Shown: one piece after another, positions 1 through 11,700 of the stretch
Layout: every line of letters begins with the position of its first letter
Position numbering within the stretch: the first letter of the stretch is position 1
Source: Thysanoteuthis rhombus
Lineage: Eukaryota; Mollusca; Cephalopoda; Oegopsida; Thysanoteuthidae
Assembly: GCA_963457665.1 (NCBI GenBank)
Contig: OY735203.1
Span: forward strand, 744,501-808,500
Direction: 5' to 3'
Length of the DNA stretch: 64,000 nt
Made by a program: the position numbers and the translations under genes
The notes under the pieces: model-generated
What the model saw: only the letters and a program-made list of their open reading frames with translations
Told to the model about the DNA's origin: nothing
The model's database searches: none

Positions 1-271
1 ACTTCATGTTTTGTCGAGCAAGTGAAACAGTTTCTTCGCATTTTTTGCAGATTTCTTATCGCATGAAGCAAAATCATCGACACTTCTATCACTCATCCAT
101 ATCCAATTTTCTTCCCATTTTATGACAAAAAGATTTATAGATTGTATTGGAGGGATATGTTGAATTTAATAAAGCAAAGTAAAGTCGTGGTTGTTGGAAT
201 TCGTGAATAAAACTTATTATCAGACAGAAGTATTACAATCAAAACAGAAAAAAAGGCAGACGGTAACTTAC
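1..271 (-). other. 5' part of intron 1 of the secreted peptide gene
   Basis: Begins at the GTAAGT donor (271 leftward). The first ~100 bp can be aligned with the intron start of the 41.4 kb paralogue (41422 onward): both have a T-rich stretch after GTCTG and a shared TTCAACATATC block. No acceptor with a following open exon is evident before the window edge. Confidence 0.55.
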
Positions 272-338
272 TTCGTCCCTGGCAAAAGGCAACCAGAGTG
301 CTGAGGACCAGCAGTGAAACTATAAGACTCTTCATCAT
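272..338 (-). CDS. first coding exon of a secreted peptide gene (partial)
   Basis: Seen: a 67-nt coding exon read leftward from tandem ATG ATG codons at 338. It encodes 22 residues: a short basic start (MMKS), a hydrophobic core rich in Leu, Val and Ile, and an AFCQGR end typical of a signal peptidase site near Cys-Gln-Gly. It stops in phase 1 at a consensus splice donor (GTAAGT, 271 to 266). Reading on past the donor gives an in-frame extension that should be intron. The remaining exons, including the mature peptide, must lie left of position 1. A paralogue at 41355-41421 keeps the same length, phase and donor, and the sequence differs mostly by substitutions, which argues for real coding constraint. 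Phase-1 introns just after a signal peptide are common in small secreted peptide genes, such as defence or venom peptides. The function of this one cannot be told from the signal peptide alone. Confidence 0.72.
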
Positions 339-690
339 TACTGATGAAAAATTCCTGCAAACCTTATTTATATAATATGCATTGCTTTAGGGTTGTGATG
401 ACGTGACACTTTGGATATATTGTTTCATGGCTGATATGGATATAGTATGCACTTAGTAACTTTCAGAAAGCAGATGTCTTTTCCTGTTATTGTCTTCCTG
501 ATTATACCAGCTGGTTCAAATGTCACAGGCTGGTATTCTTTTTGTTTTAAAAACATTTGAACTTTTCACGTGTTCTAAAATCTCTTTTCAAAATGTTATC
601 CAAGAAGTAAACTTACTTTCAATTGTTGGGTAAGTAACATGACGATTGATTTTCCTGTTAAGAGTTTAGGAATGACCCTGTGGTACCAGA
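339..690 (-). promoter_or_regulatory. conserved upstream region of the secreted peptide exon, with TATA box
   Basis: Seen: TATAAATA at 372 to 365 on the minus strand, then TCAGT with its A at 342. The A lies 30 bp from the first T of the TATA box and 4 bp before the ATG, which is the spacing of a TATA/initiator core promoter. The same layout recurs at 41321/41351 in the paralogue. The upstream ~350 bp is recognisably shared with 41000-41354 (inverted) and 7250-7600 (same orientation). Caution: GTTTGCAG|G between the TATA and the ATG also resembles a splice acceptor, so an upstream untranslated exon is possible. Confidence 0.5.
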
Positions 691-1340
691 TGTGGCCAAA
701 GGTCGCCGTATGGATCCAGGTTAGTATAGATTTTAAACTTCGAAACAATTAATGGTGACATATACTACGCGATGTTCTTAAACTGGAAGAAATCAATACT
801 AACAAACTTGTAAAATCTTTTGCCAAAACAACGGATACGCTCACATCAGTGATTTGGGTAGCCATTCGCCAATCAGTTTGCAATAATATTACAATATAAT
901 TTGGCAACCAGTTTCCAATAATATCTAATCGGTAATGAAATTAACCCTTACTTTCTTTTTCTCTCTCTCTACATACATCTCACATTATATGTTCATTTAC
1001 TAGACATCGCTCTATTGACCAGTTTCAGTGAGAATGTATACTTATATACTTGCAGGGATACTTAGAGTTGCCCGGAAAGAAATTAGTTAAAAATGAACCA
1101 AAAATTTTTTGATATGTACTTCTTCCTACAAAACATAAATAATGAGAAAACGATTATTTACTCAATATACACATGGTTACGAAGCTGCGACAGAAGAAGT
1201 ATTCTGATGCACAAAAAGAACAAACAAATGTGTTTCTCTCATTTAGTGCCGGGATCCAATACAAAAACAACCAATATAGAGTCGTCCATGGGAAAATCTT
1301 AAAGAACCTAGTTAAAAACCAGCGATCTTGGGAGAGTATC
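690..1340. other. no recognisable gene
   Basis: AT-rich single-copy-looking sequence between the paralogous promoter block and the 130-bp array. Only short open frames occur, with no coding features I can support. Confidence 0.4.
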
Positions 1341-1344
1341 CTTG

Positions 1345-2250
1345 TGTCTGGTTACAAATTTCCAGAAATTACCTCAGGTGACCTCTAATGACCCCAAATA
1401 TCATGTCTGTAACCATGTAAAGATGTACTCCAACGCAAAATGTATTCATCCTATGTGCAATACTGAGGCCAACAACTTGAAAATTTCTCTAGAAATAACC
1501 AGAAATTACATATGGTGACCTGAAATGACACCAATGTCAGAGCCACTTTTCTAAATAATTTGGTCGTGAAAGAGTTCACGTCTCTTTTAAATTCCAGTTT
1601 CATAGATGCAAAACTGTGGCTGACAACTTAGGCTGAAAATAACCCCAAAAAGGACACCATGTTACTTCACATGAGTGCTGCACTCAATATCGCATTGCCT
1701 ATGACCTTCAACAAGAAAAGATTTACCCCTATACTAAGCATCAGTTTTTTTAAGTACGGAATTATTGTCAAAAACTCGGAAAATCGCGTAGAAATGACTT
1801 GTAATGATCTTGAACGTCTTCTCAAATCAATTTCACCTAGTCTGTCACCTTTGATGAGAGAAGATATGCCCAAATGCTAAATTCAAGCAAACCTGGTGCA
1901 AGATTGTGGCCAACAACTCTGAAAGTTCACTAGAAATGACTTCTGGTGACCTTAATGGTCAACACCACATTGCATATGACCATCGCTATTGAAATATGGA
2001 CCTCTATGCTCAATTGCAGTTTCATATGAGCTAAATTAAGGCCCATAAAATGACCAGAAATGGTAACCTTGAATGACCTCAGAAGGTAACATCTTATAGA
2101 TTGCAATTTCCGTGGGAAGATGAACTCATATTTTGAATTTCAACACCCTTGGTACACAAATGTGGTTCACAAATGGACTAAAAAATTACCTTTGGTGACC
2201 TGAATTACTCCCGAGGTCAGCCTCATATAGCCTATGTTTCAAGGTGACGT
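1345..2250. repeat. degenerate ~130-bp tandem array
   Basis: A block resembling CCAGAAATKACnTnTGGTGACCTGAATGA recurs near 1365, 1499, 1789, 1930, 2050 and 2176, mostly 120-145 bp apart. Linking text such as TGTGGCCAACAACT with a following TCACTAGAAATGAC also recurs. Units are heavily diverged, so this is an old array. The short open frames inside it are by-products. Confidence 0.6.
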
Positions 2251-2409
2251 TTCCCCAGTCTTCATGCAAAATATTAGGTCCATAGGCCTTGTAATTTTTG
2301 AAGAGAAGAGGCACAAATAAACAAACAATCAAATAAACAAAAAGCTCAAACATCCGCATAGGTTTACATAGAACGGAAAGCTCTCGTCCAATTTGTAGAA
2401 CCCTCTCTA

Positions 2410-4345
2410 GAATTCTAAAGAATTTCTCTTCAGAAACCAAATAGTACAAGTTTTCCCCATAGTCCTCTGGGTTTGCATTCTAAATTTGTACCAAATTTGG
2501 TTGAGCTGTGGCAACAATTAAATATCAAAGGGTCGTCAGAGGCAGTTATGAGTTCAAAATCCATTTATTTTCAACTTATTTTCGAAACCTTGGTGATTAA
2601 TGATAAATACAATCAGGCAACGTAATTTTTATTCCTGGTTAGTGACTGTTATTAATATTGACGTGTACAGTGATATTCGTATGTTCCATAAATTATGGCG
2701 TATAAGTTTTGTCTTGTGGGGCAAACGTTCTATCAGTTTTTTACCAACGTAACTATGCTATTTATAAAGCTAACAACTGCAGGGGTTAATAAAGATTTTT
2801 GAATAGATAAGAGCATTCGAATTACCCAAGACAGCAAGGTTTTCTTTTTCTTTTAAGAATAAAAATTGAGGTACGTCTTATATAGTCATGCGTCTTCTAT
2901 GCCATTTAATACGGTAATTGTTCTTCTTACATTTTGTGATTGAAAATTTGCCCGTTTTCCAATTGATGATGGGTAGATTGCAAATCATCGCAGTCTCGGT
3001 CGCAAAAGCGATGTTTGACATTTTCAATACTCTTCAAACATAACTGATTAGAAAAAAGTTGCGTGTCAGAACAGAGTTCAATAATATATATATATGTATA
3101 TTGAACTGAAAGTAATGGTTCAGTTTAGGGGAGGAGACGTATTCATGCCTTTCCAATGAGTTAATTCTCTGTCAATTGATCTGCCATCTTCATCTCCAAT
3201 AATGTTTGATGATTTCTCCAAAGATAATAAAATATCATCAGAGCGGTGCAGAACACAACCAAAGACAATGTTTACTTTTTCTCCGTATAGTTTTTAGGCT
3301 ACATCAGAAAATTATACTTATTACTCAATGAGAAGAAAAAAGAGTTTTTTTTTTAAAGTTCCACAATGTAGAACAATCTACCTATGTATATTGGAAAGAA
3401 AGTAAGTGTTCAGTTTGGCATTTTAATTATATTCGAACAGAACATCTCTCCAGGATCTTTGAAAATGTATTTGAAAAAAAAGTTTATCTGATTCTTTCCA
3501 TAAGTCTATTAATTATGCATAATACATTTGGACGAGTAGTGCAAATATTCAATGGGAACAGACAAACATGTTCAGTTGTCTAATATGAATAGATGGACAA
3601 ATATTGGAAAGTAAGAGTTCAGGTTTGCTTTATAGTTATATGTAAAAGGCTCCATCTAAACCCCTTTAAAAATGCCTTTCTCCATAAATCAAATATTCCA
3701 AATTGTATCCCAGTGCCCAATAAAAATGCCTCGCGATTTTGATTGAGCTGAACAAATGATCAAGTGGGACAGATTGGCAAACGTCGTTAGTTTTTCTCTA
3801 AGAATAGATAACTCAATGCAGCTTGATTTTTAAACTATGAACGTTATTTGCTAATTGCTCCTTTGTAAAAAGTGAAGAACATCATTTCTTTTATTCTTTA
3901 CGTCTGTGACTCGGGGAGTGACATTCATATATAATTGTTTTATTTTTCTTACTCAATGTGATTAAGGATGAAAATTTTGCCCGATATCCAACAGAAAATA
4001 GCTAGATTTCAAATTGTCACTGTCCTGGTCGATGAGGCAAAATTCGAAGCGAATAACTGATATTTTTCTCCACTTTTAAAACATGATCAACATGTATTAC
4101 TCATGAACATGAAAAGTTGCAGTAGGAAAAATGTTACAACAACAAAATCTATATATCTATATTCAACGAAAAATAAGGGTTCAAATTCGCATTACAGTAA
4201 CAATTATTTAAGACCCCTACTCTAAAACCCTTGAAAAATTTTTTGTCTAGAAACCAAAGAGTTCAAATTCTTCACATGGTCCATTAGGTATTCATACCGA
4301 ATTCGATTGAGCTGAGCAATGTGGAGACAGACAGACAAAATATTT
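2410..4345. repeat. diverged dispersed repeat, several head-to-tail copies
   Basis: A recurring module reads roughly: an ATATTGAAC-like start, GTTCAGTTTnGCAT, an AAACCCTTnAAAAATnTTTTTC block, AAATAGTnC, GGTCCATTnnGTATGCAT, then GAATTnGATTGAGCTG and an ACAGACAGACAAA-like end. The TTGAGCTG landmark appears near 2500, 3746 and 4308, and outside this block near 6057, 34725 and 35345. It has no coding capacity and is of unknown class. Confidence 0.5.
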
Positions 4346-4439
4346 TTAATGTGGGAACTGACATATAAAGATTAACAGTTGTTTCATTCAGAAAGATAAC
4401 ACCACCTAATTTTTATTTGGTTCTAGGTAGTGAATGTTA

Positions 4440-5487
4440 TAAGTTGCCAAAATGCTAGATAAAAAAACAACCACAACAACAAGACGGCTTCTTGGGGTGG
4501 GAGCACTCGGCCATACACAATCTCCATTCAGTAAATTAACTAAAAAAGAAAGCAACAGAATATACAATGCCATTTGCTGTAGCAATCATTTACTCCAAAG
4601 CGGCTTTCGACTCGTTAGTAATCCCCAAAGCTATGGATGCTATCATATCGTACGCCGTAGGCCTCGTATATGTCAGATTCTTGCAACATAACTACCGACA
4701 AAGCAGTTACATGAAGACTTGGGGCCCATCCAGCACGATAAAGGAGTGAGACAAGGCGATATCAGCTCACCCAAGTTTTTCACCGCCAGCCTCGAGATGA
4801 TCTTCCGAGATCTAGACTGGGAAAATAGAGGAATCAGAATAGATGGCAAATACCGAAATAACACAAGATTTTCTGACGGCATCGTCCCTTTTGCTAAGAA
4901 GTTTCATGCTCCTTGAAGGACGCGAGACAAACTGAATGGAGAAAGCAGGGAACTTCGTATTCTTATCAACTTTAGTAAAACAAATACCTGACACGTTGAG
5001 GGAAAAAGACGTAATGATTAAAATTGAAAACGCAGAGCTGAATGAGCAGAACTTTCGCCACTGCATCTACCTCTGGTGGTAGAGTAATCCAAACATTGTC
5101 AGGGACGAAGAAATTTCAACAATCCTGAAAAAAGGTATACAACCAATGCATCCTCCCAATAGTCAATTATGGGACTGAAACATGGAACCTAATCAAACGA
5201 TTGATCCTCAATCTGAGAACCATGCAACGTGTACAAGCGAAAATCATGCCCAACGTCATATTGAAAGATCACAAGATAGCACGGTGTATTAGAGTCAAAG
5301 ACATTAAAGAAACCGTTGGAAAAGTTAAATTTCAATTGGCTGGCCATGTTGCAAAAAATGTCAGACAATCACTGGACAGTTCCCAGAGATCGTATGCAAA
5401 AATGTGGCAGGTAAAATATGACACAAGTTCAGAGAGTATTGTCTTGGCGTTGCTGATGATAGGCTGCTGTTGTTGATGATGATGATA
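4440..5487 (+). mobile_element. RTE-type LINE, decayed 3' half (reverse transcriptase)
   Basis: Fragments in shifting frames match the reverse transcriptase of the better copies at 43.65 and 52 kb: a VAIIYSKAAFDS segment (motif A; the intact copies read FIDFKKAFDS), then GVRQGDISSPKFFTASLEMIF (motif B), DLDWENRGIRIDGKY, and farther on the LRTMQRVQAKIM segment and the AGHVAKN block. The catalytic FADD motif is damaged (FSDG at about 4870). The element ends in GATGATGATGAT at 5475-5486, the usual RTE tail. Several frameshifts and stops make it inactive. The 5' border near 4440 corresponds to the LDENQ region of the other copies. Confidence 0.85.
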
Positions 5488-5899
5488 AAGTAAAGAAAAT
5501 AATTTTCCCCTCCTTTTGTGCCCAGGATAGTGATATTTATATGTAATTGCATATTATACATTATTTGGTTACATTCGTACAAATTTTCCTATGGCCCGAT
5601 GGAAAATAAGTCCTACGAAATAGCAAAAATCATGGTATCAGCACACTTGGAGGATGTTCAACCAGCAAACGGAGAAATAACTGTAATGACATAAAACAAT
5701 TTTTATTTAATAACTTGATGGTCTGGCTCGATGAAGTATAACATAAACAAATTAGATTAAGATATATGAATCATTTGGCTAATTCTTTTCTTCGTCAAAT
5801 TGAAAAAAAGGTTATTGAATCATCAACAAGCCAGTTCTTTCTTAAAAAAACATTTGTTACACAGGAACAAAGTAAAAACAACGGTATACAAAAATAGAG

Positions 5900-6085
5900 T
5901 AACGCAATCTTTATATATATGTGGAACAGAAATTGAGTGTTTAGTTTCTCATCGTAGTAACAAATAAGAAAAATAAAACCTTCAAAAATGTTTTTTTCCC
6001 CAAGAGCCAAATAGTCCTATTTCTACACCTAGGTCCACTTATGCACACCGAATTTAATTGAGCTGCAATAATTTTTAAGAGACAA
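5900..6085. repeat. copy of the dispersed TTGAGCTG repeat next to (TA)n
   Basis: Matches the 2.4-4.3 kb repeat module: GTTTAGTTTCTCAT start, CCTTCAAAAATG block, CCAAATAGTCC, CTAGGTCCACTTATGCAC, AATTTAATTGAGCTG. It runs straight into the (TA)n tract. Confidence 0.5.
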
Positions 6086-6087
6086 AG

Positions 6088-6090
<3 letters not shown>

Positions 6091-6172
<82 letters not shown>
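6091..6172. repeat. (TA)n microsatellite
   Basis: About 82 bp of pure TA dinucleotide. Confidence 0.97.
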
Positions 6173-6175
<3 letters not shown>

Positions 6176-6177
6176 TA

Positions 6178-6670
6178 AAGTGATGGGAAACCCCTTTCAA
6201 GTGGGGTAAAATAGAGAAGGAATCTTCCTTCCTTGTGAAGTATCAAAAGTGAAGGAAGACCATTTGTCCTTAAAAGGAATGAAAAGATGGAAGGGGACTT
6301 TCCCCCCCCTTCAGGGGTCAAAAGCTAAATGTAATGTTTACCCCTTTAAGGAGACAAAGACTTTTCCCCGTTATTCAAAGGTTTGAAAGTGAAGGAAAAC
6401 CTTTTTCTCTCTGTACTCTTTGTAAGGGACAGGTGACTTTATGCCTTCGAAGTTATTTTTGGGAATACTTCCCCCCCCATTAGGGATCGATAGTAATGGA
6501 AGAGCCCTCCATCTTAAGGAATCAAAAATGAAGGGAAGTAAAAGTGACAGTAACCTTATCATCTTTAAGGGATCAGAGGTGAAGGTAGACTTTTCCTTTA
6601 ATCTAAATGGTCAACAGTGTCAAGACACTTTTTCCCCTCTTAAGGTGAAAAATTTTCATTCCTTTCTAAG
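6178..6670. repeat. short-unit T/C-rich array related to the 16.65-18.6 kb array
   Basis: Phrases like CCCTTTAAGGGGTCAAAAGTGAAGG recur every ~40-60 bp with many changes. The same phrase type (GGGGTCAAAATCGAGG plus T-rich filler) builds the large array at 16.65-18.6 kb and its inverted relative at 47.45-47.75 kb. An 86-codon open frame across it is a consequence of the repeat and not a gene. Confidence 0.55.
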
Positions 6671-6719
6671 AGGAAGAGAGCCACTTAATAGAATAATCTA
6701 AATATAACAGCGCTCAAAA

Positions 6720-7195
6720 GGTTAAAAAGAACCTGATTAAAATATGTGATAACCTTACACTCTAGAAGATGATGGAATGATTTGATTCCACCCCAAATAC
6801 TTCTCATTCACTTCATTTCTCCCTCCTGTCCTTATTTTATTTTCTCCCTTTCTTTCGGTCTTTCTTTCTATCTTTCTTATTCATTTATGTTTCATTCATA
6901 TGTATGATAAAGATCCACCAATATTTCATCCACTTTTTCCCTTTAAAATGTCTAGATCTACAAAAATATTACTTTGCAGGAATACCATGTTGTCTTGATA
7001 AAAGACTGAACAATGGAATATTTGGTTCTGTTTCCCAAGTGTCTTTGTTGTGGGGTTCGTATGATTTTAGAACATTGGAGTGAAACGTTGATTGTTAGAA
7101 AAAAACAAAAACAAAAACAAAACAAAAACAAACGAAAAGCAAAGAATAGAAATCAGCCATGCCGAATTATCCATAAAAATAAGCATATGCTGCGG
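6720..7195. other. no recognisable gene
   Basis: AT-rich sequence with small T/C-rich and AAAAC-rich tracts (7098-7132). Nothing coding can be supported. Confidence 0.4.
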
Positions 7196-7198
7196 GAC

Positions 7199-7600
7199 CT
7201 TCAATTTTCAGGACTGGGGACCAGCAGCGAAGATATTAGAATCTCTATTATTGATTCAAGATTCCTGCAAGAACTGAATTCAAGCTTTATTTATTACATA
7301 TTCATTGCTTCATGATTGTGATGACGTGCTACTTGAGTTGAATCTTTTTATTGCCTATATTCATACATTATGCACCCAACGATTTTCCGGAAGTAGACTT
7401 TTGCTTTCATCGTCTTCCTGATTATACCAGCTGGTCCAAATGTCATAGGATGTGATTCCTTTTTGTTTTAAAGGCATTTGAACTTTTCACACGTTCTGAA
7501 ATCTCTTTTTAAATGCCGGCCAAGAAGTAAGCTTAGTTTCAATTGTTGGGTAAGTAACATGACGATTGATTTTCCTGACAAGGATTTGGAAATGTATCCG
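7199..7600 (-). pseudogene. broken third copy of the secreted-peptide first exon and upstream region
   Basis: Read on the minus strand, 7248 to 7199 aligns with the signal-peptide exons at 338-272 and 41355-41421. The core block GCTGCTGGTCC is retained, but the paired start codons have become ATAATA and the downstream part no longer encodes the same peptide or the GTAAGT donor. Plus-strand 7250-7600 aligns with 339-690, including the shared CTTCCTGATTATACCAGCTG and TTTTCACACGTTCT-type blocks. The TATA box is decayed. This copy points to a multi-copy family at this locus. Confidence 0.7.
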
Positions 7601-7689
7601 TAATACCCGAAATGGTCAACCGTCATAATATAAATCCAGGTTAGAATAAATATCAAATTTGAAAGAACATGCTTGACATCAACTCCTGG

Positions 7690-8795
7690 AAAGTTCGAAA
7701 AAAAATACAAACAAAACAAAATAAAAACACCTAGAATGAATAAATCAGCATTGAATTAATAAAGCAAAATTGAATTTTTATTCACTTTCCCTTTAATTGA
7801 TATGCATGGTATTTTGATTCTTGGCACATAGCTGCTTTAAAAAACATATAATGCAACATTTGTTACAATAGTGATAAGATCTTTTTATGACTATGTTGGT
7901 ATTTAGAAAAACCAGACACTAAAAATTCTCGCCATTTATTTCGTCGATTTAAGGTGACAAGTTTTTCATAACAAATAAACGTGAGGAGCTTAGAAATCAT
8001 TCTGAGAATCATACAGAATATTTTTTCAACTTGGTCTCCTTAATCAGACCCAATCAAAGTTCATTTTTGAATTAGAATCGATAGGTATGAACTTTAAGTT
8101 CCATAAATCTTATCTTTATATGCCATTTTAAAAATGTTTTCATTTATGACAAAAAAGAAAGACTTGTAGCTTGTGCTTGATATTTTACTGTGTGTGCCTT
8201 CGACTAGACTCGTTGTTCAATAAAACTTTTCCAAAGAGTGATCTTCAGAACTAGGTATTTCAAAGTGCACTGATTTGAGATTAAATCCATTTATATCATC
8301 TGATCATAACCAATTATCTAATATGCACATGGCAATATACAAACTGTTTGCTTTGAATTTCTAGAAGAGATTTCCTATTGTTAAATCTCTTTAAAGCCTA
8401 TTTATGAAAAAAAGAACAAACAAATTGTATTGTTTGTCAGTCTCTCACCCTTAAAGATTCACGCAAGTCAACCAAATGTAGTTTACATAATCTGAAGACG
8501 TATTGAAAGAATTAGGACGGATCCGGTTATCAAAAACATTTTTCAGGTTTTTAGGGGTGCTCTATCTACATGTCGCTATAATGCGACATGTAACTCCTTT
8601 TTTCCATGCAATGAACATAGGTAAATTCTTTTACACCGTGAAAAATGAAAAATCAACAAATTTTCTTGTTTCTATACAATAAGTGTTATTTTCTAATTGA
8701 TCTTGCCTAAAAAGTGTAGAACATGTCAATTGTTTACTTCAAACACTGCATTAGTTTGTCTCTAACACCGTTCCTGCTTTCAGATCATAAAGTAA
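7690..8795. other. no recognisable gene
   Basis: AT-rich, with no open frame of note and no repeat I recognise, apart from weak similarity to the ~500-bp repeat toward its right end. Confidence 0.35.
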
Positions 8796-8802
8796 TAACG
8801 TA

Positions 8803-8803
8803 T

Positions 8804-8842
<39 letters not shown>

Positions 8843-8870
8843 TGTATGTGTGTGCGTGTGTGTGTGTGTC
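8803..8870. repeat. (TG)n microsatellite with interruptions
   Basis: TG dinucleotides with a few TA and CG changes. An apparent Cys-Val-rich open frame here is an artefact of the repeat. Confidence 0.95.
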
Positions 8871-8939
8871 TTGAATCAGCATGTCTTGAATCAGCAGGTC
8901 TGTAATTAAACATAGCAGAAATCTTTGGGTCGTATTCTG

Positions 8940-9480
8940 TGAAAAGTAAATAATCGAGTTCGCCCTCTCAGAAAAAAAGTTTGTTGAGAACGAATTCTCT
9001 CAAGTTCTTCCGAAAAAAAACAAACCCAAATACATTGAAGTTATCTCTATAAAATCAAACTATAAGTACATTTTGAATTAGCATCATCCATGATGATTTT
9101 TTCATTATTTATCCGAAGCCACCCACGTATGTGGGTGGGGTCAATACTATTTTTAACATTGCTTTTTGAACAGTAATTTTGAGGTTTATATCTATGGTGG
9201 TTAAAGCCTAAGAAAATTGTATTGGTGGAGTGAGTTGAAACTCCGATTAGAGGATTTTTTTCCTTCCAATTTTATATTCTTTTCCTCACAGAAAATCTTC
9301 AGTTTTCATAAAATAATTTCGGTTGTTAAAGGGGGCTCTATTTACAATGTAGATAAAATGCTAATCTGGGCCTTCACTCGATGCATATCCGAAATCAACA
9401 GCTCACAATTTGCTTACAGCCTATTTGCTTATAACCCTTTGCTTATAACCCTAATCAAACCTGAATCCCAATCGAAATAT
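8940..9480. repeat. one unit of the ~500-bp repeat found at 53.2-55.6 kb
   Basis: Shares in order with the 53 kb array: TTCGCnCTCnCAGAAAAAA (8959-8979), ATTTTGAATTAGCATCATCC (9070), TTTTCATTATTTATC, then TTAAAGGGGGCTCTATTTACAATGTAG (9327), GGCCTTCACT, TATCCGAAATCAACAGCTCACAATTTGC (9386-9413). Confidence 0.65.
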
Positions 9481-9769
9481 TATGAATAATTGGCAGAATT
9501 TAAATCCCATAGTCAGCTTTATTGAGAGAGCTACCATCGACAGAAGTCATCAAATGAATCCTGAATTGTCAGAAAAATCAATTTCCGAAGTTTTACCTGG
9601 GACTACGCATGAATTGAATATCATTTGTCTCCCATTGATGTCATGTTTACAGATTTATTCCTTAAACAAATTACTATCTTGGTATAATTCACCAGCCATC
9701 ATACAGAATGCTGTGTTCAGATTCATTGCAAACAACAATTACCTGATTAGATTTTGATTCATTGTCCTG

Positions 9770-11700
9770 ACATTTGCTGAATATTGGAACTGATTCATTT
9801 CTCAACAAAATTGCTGCATTTTTTCTGATTCATCGCCTTTCATCGACTAATACATTGTTCAACTTCTGTCTGTAATTAACTATCTTTGACATTTGCTTTA
9901 TTTTCTTGTTGATATTGCAATTGTCTTTTATCTATCGCCCTGATATTTGCAGTAAATTGCTTCTGATTTATTCCTTACGAAAGTTGCTGCATTTTCATTC
10001 ATCACCCTCCATCACCTGATTCTTTGTGTGTGTAATTTGCTTGACTTTTTCGCAAGTATCGCAATTATTTCGAAAATATCGCAATTGTCTCATATCTATT
10101 GTCCTGACATTTGCAATACATTTTTCTGATTCATTACCATCCATTGCCTGACTGATTGTTCAACTTTTGTCTTTAATTTGCTGACTTTGACGTTGGCTTT
10201 ACAATCTCAGTTAATATTGCACTTGTCTCTTAATCATTGCCCTTGCGTATGCTGTACTTTTTTTCCTGATTTGATGCTTATGAACATGGCAGCTCTTATT
10301 TATCACACTTCACTACCTGATTCTCTGATCAACTTATATTGTAACTGTCTCATATCAATCGAATTGACATTTGCAGTACATAGTTTCTGATTCAGTCCTT
10401 ACAGAATTAGCTTCATTTTTTTTGTATTTCATCACTTTTCATTGTTTGATGGATTGATTATCTTTTGTTTGTGATTCACTATCTTTAAAATTGGCTTCAT
10501 TTGTCTTGTTGATATTGCAACTGCCTCATATAAATCGGATTGACATTTGCAGTTCATTGTTTCCGATTCATTGATTACAAAAATGGCAGCATTTTTCTGT
10601 TTCATCACCCTTTATCGCCTGATACATTGATTATCTTCTGTTTGTAATTCACCATTTTTGACATTGGCTCTAGTTTTCCTGTTAATATTGCAACTGCCTC
10701 TTATCAATCGACTTGACATTTGCATGTCATTGTTTCCAAATCATTGGTTACTAACACAACTGCATTGTTTCTTTTTCATCGCCTTCCAACGCTCGATAAA
10801 TTGATTATTGTTTGTTTGTAATTCCACATCTTTGGCATTGGCTCCACTTTTCGTTTTGATATTGCAATTGCCTCGTATCCATCAAAGTAGCATTTGCAGT
10901 ACATTTTTTCTGGGTCATTGCTTACTAAAATGGCTGCATAATTTCTGTTTCATCACTCTCCATCGCCCGATACATGGATTATCTTCTGTTTGTTATTCTC
11001 AATCATCGACATTAGCATTACTTTTTTCTAGCATAATATTGCTATTGTCTCTCATAGATCGCCCAGACGGCATCTGTTTATTGTTTCTGATTTGTTGTTT
11101 ATTAAATTGGCTGCATCTTTTCTGTTTCATCGCTTGATTGATTGTTCATCTTTTGGCTCTCCATTTCTTTCTGTTAGTATTGAAATTGTTTCTTATCGAT
11201 TTCTCTGACATTAACTGTACATTGTTTTTGATTTATTGCTTACGAAAATTGCTTCATTTTTCCGATTCATCGAACTTCATTGCCTGATTTTTCATTCAAC
11301 TCATGTCTGTAATTCACCTTTATGACATTGACTTCACTTTTTCTGTTAGTATTGCAACTATTTCGTGTCAATCACCCTGACATTTGCTATACTTTTTTTT
11401 ATTACAAAAATTGTTGCATTTTTTTTATTCATCGCCCTCCATCACCTGTTCCTTTGTCCAACTTATGTCAATAATTCACCACTTCTGACATTAGCTTTAG
11501 TTCTCCTGTTATCATATTGTAATTATTTCATATCCATCGCCCTGACATATGCCGTGCCGTAAATTTCTCCTGATTTTTTGTTTACACAAAATGGTTGCAT
11601 TTTTCCGATTCAACGCCTTTCATTGCCTGTTTGATTATTGAAATTTAGTCCGTGATTCACCTCTATCGACATTAACTTTCTTTTCTTTATTACAATATTG
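9770..11700 (+). repeat. ~170-bp satellite array
   Basis: Units contain in order a CTGATTCATnGCC block, CTGATTnATTGTTCAACTTTTGTCTGTAATTCACC, a GACATTGGCTTnACTTTTC block, TTAATATTGCAATTGTCTC, ATCnATCGCCCTGACATTTGCAGTACATT. The TGTnTGTAATTC landmark lies near 9865, 10028, 10165, 10465, 10637, 10812, 10986, 11303 and 11464. The best-kept neighbours are 172-175 bp apart. There are about eleven diverged units. Open frames of up to 109 codons here have no independent support. Confidence 0.8.

Noticed and set aside
135-271. Extension of the signal-peptide frame to a 67-residue protein
   Set aside because: The extension lies past a consensus splice donor that is conserved in the paralogue, where the same extension stops within three codons.
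8803-8870. Left-handed DNA or regulatory role for the TG tract
   Set aside because: TG repeats can adopt such forms, but nothing nearby indicates a promoter or gene.
10808-11137. 109-codon hydrophobic frame that could be taken for a membrane protein
   Set aside because: It spans two units of the 170-bp satellite and breaks in neighbouring units.
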